Below, piece after piece: positions 57,545 through 64,000 of a stretch of 64,000 nt of DNA. The notes beneath the pieces were generated by a model. The model saw only the letters and a program-made list of their open reading frames with translations. It made no database searches and had not been told where the DNA came from. Where the stretch lies: positions 744,001 through 808,000 of the forward strand of contig NZ_MRCI01000001.1 in assembly GCF_001922575.1 (NCBI RefSeq), read 5' to 3'. Every line of letters starts with the position of its first letter. Positions within the stretch are counted from its first letter, which is position 1. The position numbers and the translations under genes were made by a program. Source of the stretch: Neptunomonas phycophila. Lineage in GTDB: Bacteria > Pseudomonadota > Gammaproteobacteria > Pseudomonadales > Balneatricaceae.

Positions 57545-57573
57545 ATTATTCAGTGATGCATTCTTAATGTCAA
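57545..57573 (-). promoter_or_regulatory. fbpA promoter
   Basis: On the minus strand TTGACA (57573-57568, a perfect -35) and AATAAT (57550-57545, -10) are 17 bp apart. This predicts a start near 57538 and a short leader before the ATG at 57508. The Fur-like site lies immediately upstream of the -35. Confidence 0.72.
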
Positions 57574-57579
57574 TGCACA

Positions 57580-57594
57580 TGAGATTTATTATCA
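57580..57594. promoter_or_regulatory. Fur-box-like operator upstream of fbpA
   Basis: Read on the minus strand, TGATAATAAATCTCA matches the 7-1-7 Fur consensus at 12 of 14 positions. It ends 6 bp upstream of the -35 of the fbpA promoter, a normal position for iron-dependent repression. It lies 28 bp from the end of rsmE. Confidence 0.68.
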
Positions 57595-57621
57595 ATTGCG
57601 TTTGTTTTCATGTGTATGATG

Positions 57622-58350
57622 TTAAATCACTGGAAATAAGCGTGATAGCAAAGCGGTCACGGCTGTCTCAACACGCAGTATTCTTTGACCAATCTCAATT
57701 GTTTGCATACCGGCTTCTTGCAGTTTGTCGATCTCGTAAGGAATAAATCCGCCCTCTGGGCCTATGGCCAATATGCTTTCTTCTAAAGAGCTAGGGGGGC
57801 ATGGTTGTGCGTCGTAGGGGTGGGCTACTAACGCTCTTTTATTACTGCACAGTAAAGGTAGCTCATCTTCTACAAAGGGTTTAAAGCGCTTACGTAGATG
57901 AATGTTAGGCAGCTGCGTGTCAATGCTTTGCTCAAGGCCTAGTAAGAGTTGTTCATGCAGTGCTTCGGGTTGCAAGAAAGGTGTCGACCAATAGCTTTTG
58001 TCAACGCGGTAGCTATGGATAAGGTACAGGTCTTTAACACCTAACATGCTGATACTATTTATGATGCGCCTCATCATTTTAGGGCGAGGTAAAGCGAGTA
58101 CTAACGTTAAGGGCAAAGGAGTAGGTGGAGCTTGATGGAGCGTTACATCAAGCATGGCCGCTTGCTCGTTTATGCTGACAACTCGGCCTTGCCCTAGCTT
58201 TCCATTTAACTGGCCAACTCTTAATACGCTGTTAGGTTCGGCTTTATGGACTGATAAAAGATGATCTAGCTGTCGCCCGCCTAACTGGATTCTTACTGTG
58301 CTAGCGCTGTTGGCTATGACGTCTTTCTCAGAAAAAATGATGAGGTTCAT
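57622..58350 (-). CDS. rsmE: 16S rRNA (uracil-1498-N3)-methyltransferase
   Basis: RsmE methylates U1498 in the decoding region of 16S rRNA. The 242-residue SPOUT-family protein has an N-terminal PUA-like part (about 1-70) and a knotted C-terminal domain. The SAM-binding pattern LAIGPEGGFIPYEIDKL and the final GQRILRVETAVTALLSRL are diagnostic. It is the third 16S rRNA methylase gene in the window. It is divergent from the MATE gene with 100 bp between starts. Confidence 0.94.
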   Translation of the reverse strand: MNLIIFSEKDVIANSASTVRIQLGGRQLDHLLSVHKAEPNSVLRVGQLNGKLGQGRVVSINEQAAMLDVTLHQAPPTPLPLTLVLALPRPKMMRRIINSISMLGVKDLYLIHSYRVDKSYWSTPFLQPEALHEQLLLGLEQSIDTQLPNIHLRKRFKPFVEDELPLLCSNKRALVAHPYDAQPCPPSSLEESILAIGPEGGFIPYEIDKLQEAGMQTIEIGQRILRVETAVTALLSRLFPVI

Positions 58351-58450
58351 TTATAGTTTACTGTCTTTGGAAATTATTCTTTCCATTATGACGGTTTTTC
58401 TTTTCATATTCTCCCGTTAGGATGTGGCACCCTTTCAAGAAGATGATTCA

Positions 58451-59797
58451 ATGTCGAGCTCTGATTTACTAACTACCCCCGTTCGAACCGCACTTATAAA
58501 AATGACCCTTCCTATGATGATGGGTATCGTCAGCTTAATGCTATTTAACTTGGCTGATATATATTTTGTGGGCCAGTTAGGGGCAACGGAAATGGCGGCT
58601 TTAGCATTTACGTTCCCTGTCACTTTTTCGGTTGTAAGCTTGGCGATTGGTTTTGGTATAGGGACTTCAGCTATTTTAGCTAGATTGATTGGTAGTGGGC
58701 GCCATGGAGAAGCCGCTGTGCTTACAACTGACAATCTCCTCATGACGCTAATCGTTGTTTTGTGTGTCAGTACACTGGCTCATGCACTAATAACACCTCT
58801 CTATCATTGGTTAGGTGCTGATACTGAACAGCTCCCTTTTATTATCGACTATATGGGGATTTGGTGGTTTGGTGCTGCATTTATGGTAACCAATATGGTT
58901 GCTAGTAGTAGCTTGCGTGCTCGTGGGGATACTAAAACGCCCGGAATAGTGATGGCGACATCCTCTATTTTAAATGTTTTTTTGGACTCTGTTTTGATCT
59001 TTGGTTGGGGCCCTGTACCCGCACTGGGTATAGCAGGAGCGGCTTTGGCGAGCGTGATTTCATGGGGATGTGTCTTTTTGGTGCTTGTGTGGGTGTTATA
59101 CAAAAAGTACCAATTAATCGTTTTGATTAAACCGGACTTGTTGCGGATTATTTCCAATTGGCGTCGGGTGATGAAAATAGGTCTGCCTGCGGCGCTGTCT
59201 AATATTATGACGCCTATTGCCGGCGGTTTTTTAACGGCTATGGTCGCGGCGCATGGCCCAGAAGCTGTTGCCGCCTTTGGTGTAGGAAACCGTTTGGAAT
59301 CGCTTTCCTTATTAGTTTGCTTGGCTTTATCAATGACTTTGCCGCCTTTTGTAAGCCAGAATTTGGGAGCCGGACAGATTGGACGGGTAAAGATTGCTTA
59401 CTATGGGGCGGTAAAGTTTGCTTTGGTATGGCAGCTCTTGATCTTTGTTTTATTGCTGCTAAATCGCGGTTCAATTGTGGATATTTTCACGGATACAGAT
59501 GCCGTGAAAGTACCATTGTCGATGTGGTTAATGGTGGTTCCATTAGGCTTTGGTATGCAAGCTGTGATCTTTTTGAGTGCATCCACTTTAAACGCGTTAC
59601 ACCAGCCATTACGGGCGCTGCGGATTAGTTTAATACGCTTGTTTGTTTTTTTTATTCCCCTTGCTTGGGGGGCTAATATGCTGTTAGGTTTACAAGCGAT
59701 GTTTATTGCTTTTGTGGTGGCAAATACTTGCGCTGCGTCAGTTGCTTTCTACTTAGTCCGGCAGCAATTGAAAAGAGGGCTTGATTCTCTCCACTGA
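58451..59797 (+). CDS. MATE family efflux transporter
   Basis: The 448-residue inner-membrane protein has about twelve membrane segments and belongs to the multidrug and toxin extrusion family, which exports cationic compounds by Na+ or H+ exchange. Family traits are the N-terminal PMMMGIVSLMLFNLADIYFVGQLG in pieces, GIGTSAILARLIG and the mirrored second half starting near LPAALSNIMTPIAGGFLTAMVA. The ATG at 58451 follows AAGAAGAT; a TTG/GTG-type upstream frame is not supported. Substrate cannot be read from sequence. Confidence 0.9.
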   Translation: MSSSDLLTTPVRTALIKMTLPMMMGIVSLMLFNLADIYFVGQLGATEMAALAFTFPVTFSVVSLAIGFGIGTSAILARLIGSGRHGEAAVLTTDNLLMTLIVVLCVSTLAHALITPLYHWLGADTEQLPFIIDYMGIWWFGAAFMVTNMVASSSLRARGDTKTPGIVMATSSILNVFLDSVLIFGWGPVPALGIAGAALASVISWGCVFLVLVWVLYKKYQLIVLIKPDLLRIISNWRRVMKIGLPAALSNIMTPIAGGFLTAMVAAHGPEAVAAFGVGNRLESLSLLVCLALSMTLPPFVSQNLGAGQIGRVKIAYYGAVKFALVWQLLIFVLLLLNRGSIVDIFTDTDAVKVPLSMWLMVVPLGFGMQAVIFLSASTLNALHQPLRALRISLIRLFVFFIPLAWGANMLLGLQAMFIAFVVANTCAASVAFYLVRQQLKRGLDSLH

Positions 59798-59863
59798 ATA
59801 GGCATAAATTGAATAGACATTAAGCTTTCATAAAGTAGTTGTATGCTTGATGTTGTTGCATCG

Positions 59864-59911
59864 CACCGCGGTGTGAGAAGAGGCTATAAAATCCGTCAAA
59901 TTAGAACGGAT
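59864..59911. repeat. Palindrome and inverted repeat upstream of phaB
   Basis: CACCGCGGTG at 59864-59873 is a perfect 10-bp palindrome. A second element, ATCCGT (59891-59896) with ACGGAT (59906-59911), is an inverted repeat with a 9-bp centre. Both lie in the 179-bp region before phaB, flanking TATAAA at 59885-59890, which could be a -10. They may be operators or chance. Confidence 0.35.
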
Positions 59912-59976
59912 CTGATACAAAAAATTAATAATTCAGTAGCACTACCAAACTGAAATGGAAAAACGGGGATGTGAAA

Positions 59977-60726
59977 ATGAGTAAACGAATTGCTCTTGTA
60001 ACGGGTGGTACTGGTGGTTTAGGCGCTGCAATTTGTCGTTCATTAGTCGATAAAGGCTTCACTGTAGTTGCTGGTTATAACAGTGGCGGAAACCACGAAA
60101 AAGCCAAGGCATGGCAGGAAGCTCAACGTGCCGATGGTTATGATATTTTAGTAGCGTACGGTGATGTCACAGACGATAAATCTTGCCAATCCTGCATTCA
60201 ATCAGTAGAGGAAATGACCGGCGGAAATATTGATGTTTTGATCAATAATGCAGGTATTACCCGGGATGGTCAGTTCAAGAAAATGACATGGGAGCAATGG
60301 GATGAAGTACTCAGCGCTAACCTTGATTCCATGTTCCATATGACACGCCTAGTGATCAACCCAATGATCGAGAAAGGGTTTGGTCGCATCATTAATATAT
60401 CATCTGTTAACGCTCAAAAAGGTCAGTTTGGGCAGTGTAACTATTCGGCAGCAAAGGCCGGCATACACGGTTTTACTAAAGCTCTGGCTCAAGAAGTAGC
60501 TGCAAAAGGCGTGACCGTGAACACGGTTTCTCCAGGGTATATCATGACGCCAATGGTGGCGCAGATCGCAGAAGAGATCCAAGATAAAATTTGTTCAACC
60601 ATTCCGGTTAAGCGTTTTGGTACACCAGAAGAAATTGGTCGTATTGTAACCTTCTTGGCAGAAGATGAGTCGGGCTACATCACCGGCGCAGACATGTCTA
60701 TAAACGGTGGCTTACACATGCACTAA
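59977..60726 (+). CDS. phaB: Acetoacetyl-CoA reductase (PhaB type)
   Basis: The 249-residue short-chain dehydrogenase is expected to reduce acetoacetyl-CoA to 3-hydroxybutyryl-CoA with NADPH, the second step to polyhydroxybutyrate. Motifs are the cofactor loop VTGGTGGLGAAICR, NNAGITRDGQFKKM and the catalytic Ser, Tyr and Lys in ISSVNAQKGQFGQCNYSAAKAG. PhaB-like pieces FGQCNYSAAKAGIHGFTKALAQE and TVSPGYIMTPMV support this over FabG, but phaA and phaC are not nearby. The ATG at 59977 follows GGGGAT. Confidence 0.85.
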   Translation: MSKRIALVTGGTGGLGAAICRSLVDKGFTVVAGYNSGGNHEKAKAWQEAQRADGYDILVAYGDVTDDKSCQSCIQSVEEMTGGNIDVLINNAGITRDGQFKKMTWEQWDEVLSANLDSMFHMTRLVINPMIEKGFGRIINISSVNAQKGQFGQCNYSAAKAGIHGFTKALAQEVAAKGVTVNTVSPGYIMTPMVAQIAEEIQDKICSTIPVKRFGTPEEIGRIVTFLAEDESGYITGADMSINGGLHMH

Positions 60727-60742
60727 GCTTGTGTAATTAATC

Positions 60743-60771
60743 AAAAAGCCTGCATATTTGCAGGCTTTTTT
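60743..60771. terminator. Bidirectional terminator after phaB
   Basis: AAAAAGCCTGCA (60743-60754) pairs with TGCAGGCTTTTT (60759-60770) around TATT. It serves both phaB and the converging DUF349 gene. Confidence 0.92.
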
Positions 60772-60791
60772 AGTTTTGCAGACCTGTGTTG

Positions 60792-63629
60792 TTATGCAGG
60801 CATTCCTTCGAAGACGGCATGTGTTAAAGCCTCAAAGCGTTCACAAAGCGTGTCGAATGTTTGATTAAATGCAACAGTGCTCCACTCAAGTTCCAGTAAG
60901 CGTATATCAAGTAAGGTCGTTGCTTGCAATGGTTGATCGAGTACCTGTTGCAGCCTCTGCATTTGATATTCCATGCGAAGTGCATGATCAGATTCAGGAG
61001 TGCTTTCTCCAAGAGCGATCTCAAGGCGAATACACAACTCTCGTAACGATCTGTCACTTTGCGCCCATAATAGATCGTCAATGTCACTCGCCGAGCTTGA
61101 TATCACGGCTTCTACAGCGCTCTGGCGAGCTTTAATAGCATTAATCAGGCTATCAGGCAGGCTGCCTTTGCAATCGTTTATATTAACGGTAATGGCGGTC
61201 GTTGGCTTGCTTGATAAAATTTGCTCTTCAAGCTGATCGAGCTCTTTGGTTAACGCGATAAAAGCATGAGTGCTTTCTTGTGCTTCTAGCCGTTTTAACT
61301 GTTGCAGTTGTTCCTCTAGCTGGTGTGCGGCCTTGCGAAACTGTTGGCTATCGCGTGCCGATATAGCAGGGAAGTTGTTAATAATTTCGGAGCCTGCATG
61401 GTGAGCGGCTACAGCCGTTTTTAATGCCAAAGGTTTAACTGAAAAGTGTTGCAAGGTGTGAGTGTGTGCAAGTAGCTCAGTGCGTGGGTTGATAATGCTA
61501 CGTTGCTCTTGCTGGTGCTCTGTTAATCGGTTAAAGATGGCGTCACACTCGACACGAAAACGCTTCCATAGCTTGCGTTCTTGGCTGTGGAAGGTTGGGC
61601 CTGCTTCTTTCCATTGCTCTTGTAGCAGCTTAGCTTGTTCGGCAGCAGCCTTTGGGTCATCAGATTGGGCGAGTTGGTGAGCATCATTAATAATCGCTTC
61701 TTTTTGTTGAAGAGCGGCTTCTTTAATGACTTTGAAGCGAGATTCAGTAGAGACAATCAGTTCATTAAATGCCTGTTGTATTTTTTGTCCTGGGTTACGG
61801 TCTACTGGAATAAACCGACGCCATTCTCGCTTAGCGGCAGTAATAACGGTTTCAATATCTCGCCAATAGGTTTCGTCCCAGTTTACAGTGTTTAAGTACT
61901 GTGACACTTCAGCTACGATCATTTCACGTTGAGATAAGTTGTAGGCACGTAGCTCTCTTTGCTGGCTAAAATACGCTTCGCAAGGCTCATAAGCCGTATC
62001 AGATGCGGCTTTAAAGCGTTTCCACAATAATGAGGAATGGATAGGGTCGGTAGAGTCGAGAAGTTTCCATTGTTGCTGCAACTCCTTAATACGTTGTGAT
62101 TTCTCAGGAGCAGGCATCGAATCTTGCGCAGCTAATTGCTCCATTTCTTCGCAGAGTTGCTCTTTTTTAGGCGTTACCGCGTAGCCTTGCCAATCTTTAA
62201 GTTCTTGTAGCTGTGCTTGGAGTTGCCGTAAATGCTGTTCTTGAGCGGTGGACAACTTTTGTTGATTGGACTTAAAAGAGTCATTTAACTTTTTCACAAA
62301 CTTATCCGCTTGTTTCGCCTCGCCGGCTTTTATGTACCGGTTCAGTTCATCCAGCTGTTGTTGAATAAGTTGTTGTGTGGCGGATTTCTGTTGTTGCTCT
62401 TGGCGCAAGAGGTTTTCAACAGTGTTGAGAGTCTCGGTTAGCTGCGTTACGGGTTCTGGCTGGGCATCTTGCTCAGGCCAGTTTAACGTGCTCAAGGCTT
62501 TTGTTAGTGCCGAGCGGAGCGCTTTTAAAGCACGGTTATCAAGTGCTGAAAGTTCTGAGGGTAGTAAAGCTGATACATACTCTTGTGCCTCACTAATCTT
62601 CTGGTCGCGCATAGAAAGATGAGTAAAGTATTCATCTAATAAAAGCGATTGACGAGAGAATGTCGCTTTTTGCTCTTCATGAGTAGGGCTGATGTGGGGC
62701 CAAGCTTGTTTGATATGAGCCCAATCGGACTCGCTAACCAATGCATGGTTGTCGTTAATTTGAGCAACGAGTAGTGTTTGTTGTTCGAGTAACTCTATAG
62801 CTTTTTGCTGAGCTTGTTCTTGTCGCTCGACTTCGCGTTTTTGTGCCTCTAATGTCGCTTGATGCTCATCAATCCGTAGTTGGCTTTGTTGCAGGGCTTG
62901 TGCAAAGGTCTCTTTAAGTGAGTCGATCGGCAAGCGGTCATCCAATTGCTCCCATGCGCTCAATAGTGACTCTTGCTTAGCTGGGTAAAGAGGAAACCAT
63001 TCGCCTTTACTCAATTGTTGCATCTGGCTGCAAATATCGTGAGCTAACTCGGTTTGCTGTTTAGTTAACCTTTCTTGTTCTTTAAGCGCATTTAGCTTGT
63101 CGCGCATAATTTTATGGATGGTTTTATCGCTTTGACGTGTCTCTTTAAGCAACGTTTCTATATCGGTGGGCGAGGTTATTTTTTCAGCGGCTTCTTTACG
63201 AAGCTGAATAGGGGCGTTGGATAAAACAATGCCGAGTAATTGTTGATGATTGGCTTGATGTAGATGGTCCTGCAGTAGAGCACCATGGCCGCTTGAGCAA
63301 ACGATTTGAAAAGCGCGTTCGTTATTTTGCCCATTGATGAGTCTCTCAAACGCGAATGTAGGGTTATTCGTTTGCCCTAGCTGATGAATGAGTTGTTGCT
63401 CGATAGCGGATAAATGAGCCTGTTCCTCGTTCAATAGATTAATAAGCTGATCGATATCCGTTATTTTTCCGGCGGCTAATAGCCGGACGTCAGCAGCGGG
63501 GTCTTGAGTGGCTAGCTGCGTTAGGATTTCTATGTGAGCTGGATTGTCTTCTCGTAATTTGCGCACTGCAGCCGCGCGAACACTAGGATCAGCATGTTGC
63601 CATTTAGGTCTAAAAAGCTTCGATAACAT
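60792..63629 (-). CDS. Large DUF349 coiled-coil protein
   Basis: The 945-residue protein has an N-terminal helical region resembling HEAT repeats (SVRAAAVRKLREDNPAHIEILTQLATQDPAADVRLLAA in pieces). A very long Gln/Glu-rich coiled-coil region (about 180-480) follows. At least three DUF349 repeats lie at about 490-720; their Trp-rich cores are LQQQWKLLDS with LWKRFKAA, AKREWRRFIPVDR, and LLQEQWKEAGPTFHSQERKLWKRFR. A C-terminal helical tail ends the protein. No signal or membrane segment is visible, so it is cytoplasmic. Function is unknown. The start is ATG at 63629. Confidence 0.82.
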   Translation of the reverse strand: MLSKLFRPKWQHADPSVRAAAVRKLREDNPAHIEILTQLATQDPAADVRLLAAGKITDIDQLINLLNEEQAHLSAIEQQLIHQLGQTNNPTFAFERLINGQNNERAFQIVCSSGHGALLQDHLHQANHQQLLGIVLSNAPIQLRKEAAEKITSPTDIETLLKETRQSDKTIHKIMRDKLNALKEQERLTKQQTELAHDICSQMQQLSKGEWFPLYPAKQESLLSAWEQLDDRLPIDSLKETFAQALQQSQLRIDEHQATLEAQKREVERQEQAQQKAIELLEQQTLLVAQINDNHALVSESDWAHIKQAWPHISPTHEEQKATFSRQSLLLDEYFTHLSMRDQKISEAQEYVSALLPSELSALDNRALKALRSALTKALSTLNWPEQDAQPEPVTQLTETLNTVENLLRQEQQQKSATQQLIQQQLDELNRYIKAGEAKQADKFVKKLNDSFKSNQQKLSTAQEQHLRQLQAQLQELKDWQGYAVTPKKEQLCEEMEQLAAQDSMPAPEKSQRIKELQQQWKLLDSTDPIHSSLLWKRFKAASDTAYEPCEAYFSQQRELRAYNLSQREMIVAEVSQYLNTVNWDETYWRDIETVITAAKREWRRFIPVDRNPGQKIQQAFNELIVSTESRFKVIKEAALQQKEAIINDAHQLAQSDDPKAAAEQAKLLQEQWKEAGPTFHSQERKLWKRFRVECDAIFNRLTEHQQEQRSIINPRTELLAHTHTLQHFSVKPLALKTAVAAHHAGSEIINNFPAISARDSQQFRKAAHQLEEQLQQLKRLEAQESTHAFIALTKELDQLEEQILSSKPTTAITVNINDCKGSLPDSLINAIKARQSAVEAVISSSASDIDDLLWAQSDRSLRELCIRLEIALGESTPESDHALRMEYQMQRLQQVLDQPLQATTLLDIRLLELEWSTVAFNQTFDTLCERFEALTHAVFEGMPA

Positions 63630-63736
63630 CAACGTTTACTTGTTCTACGAGCTGGCTGTCAATCATCCAGCAAAAGTGGGTGGGTTATTCTAGCGGGCTT
63701 GTCGTGCAATTTTAAGGCTTGACAGTTGCTTTTTGG

Positions 63737-64000
63737 CTACTCTTTATCAAATGATACGTCGCCATCGATGTAAAGCCATTGGTTATTCTCTTTATAAAAT
63801 CGCGAACGTTCGTGCAAAACACCGGCTTCGCCGTTCGCTATAAAATATGCATCAAACTCGACTTCGCCAGTCGAGTCTTTCGCTTGGCCTTGCTTGCATT
63901 GCCGAATGGTTAGGCCGCACCATTGTGTATTTTTAACTTGTTCGCTAATCACAGAGTGATCGTCAGCATGACGTTTGCTGGGCGCTGTCGTATCAATTAA
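63737..64000 (-). CDS. YchJ-like (UPF0225) protein, C-terminal part
   Basis: The frame is open from the window's right edge to the stop at 63737, so the N-terminus is missing. The visible 87 residues match the YchJ core: LIDTTAPSKR, WCGLTIRQC, GEVEFDAYFI, then ERSRFYKENNQWLYIDGD. E. coli YchJ continues with a SEC-C zinc motif after this point; here the protein ends shortly after DGDVSFDKE, so that second motif is absent. An N-terminal SEC-C motif may lie outside the window. Function is unknown. Confidence 0.75.
   Translation of the reverse strand, partial: LIDTTAPSKRHADDHSVISEQVKNTQWCGLTIRQCKQGQAKDSTGEVEFDAYFIANGEAGVLHERSRFYKENNQWLYIDGDVSFDKE

Overview
The window is a compact, gene-dense stretch of a gammaproteobacterial chromosome with roughly balanced base composition. 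Gene content and order point to a marine, Oceanospirillales- or Pseudomonas-like bacterium. The supporting blocks are rplM-rpsI-petABC-sspA-sspB; dolP-diaA-yraN-lpoA facing rsmI and rnpB; a complete dcw cluster running on through lpxC and secA; pilBCD opposite pilA; and nadC opposite ampD. The genus is an inference. I see no insertion sequence, prophage, CRISPR array or tRNA.

Region by region. (1) 1-1574, minus: pgi (cut by the window edge) and galU, supplying hexose phosphate and UDP-glucose. (2) 1812-7211, plus: an exopolysaccharide export and control operon with an outer-membrane barrel protein, a Wza-like export protein, a Wzc-like tyrosine kinase, a PHP-type tyrosine phosphatase and a VpsP-like protein, with no glycosyltransferase beside it. 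(3) 7228-10885: moaB, a GDT1-type cation exporter, lrgA-lrgB and zapE. (4) 11089-16014: ribosomal proteins L13 and S9, the cytochrome bc1 complex, and the SspA/SspB regulators. (5) 16130-20385: dolP, diaA, yraN and lpoA (minus) facing rsmI (plus), then the RNase P RNA and a lipoprotein with a hydrolase-like motif.

(6) 21964-43084: the cell division and cell wall cluster mraZ-rsmH-ftsL-ftsI-murE-murF-mraY-murD-ftsW-murG-murC-ddl-ftsQ-ftsA-ftsZ, then lpxC and secA. Most internal junctions overlap by 4 bp, which suggests translational coupling. The leader carries a canonical promoter followed by 10-bp-periodic repeats that look like the MraZ operator. murB is not in the cluster. (7) 43196-46297: argJ, a MutT-ThiE fusion, yacG and coaE.

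(8) 46322-51782: the type IV pilus genes pilD-pilC-pilB (minus) and pilA (plus), followed by two small proteins of unknown function. (9) 51891-53529: a (GTACCT)7 tandem repeat touching the end of nadC, then nadC and ampD. (10) 53649-57594: a ferric-iron ABC importer whose ATPase gene converges on the binding-protein/permease operon, each side preceded by a Fur-box-like sequence. (11) 57622-64000: rsmE, a MATE transporter, a PhaB-type reductase, a large DUF349 coiled-coil protein and a partial YchJ-like protein.

Most of the window is core housekeeping. The less explained material is the exopolysaccharide module and its structured leader, the lipoprotein before mraZ, the small proteins after pilA, the hexanucleotide repeat by nadC, and the convergent layout of the iron importer. 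I did not find a clearly undescribed multi-gene system.
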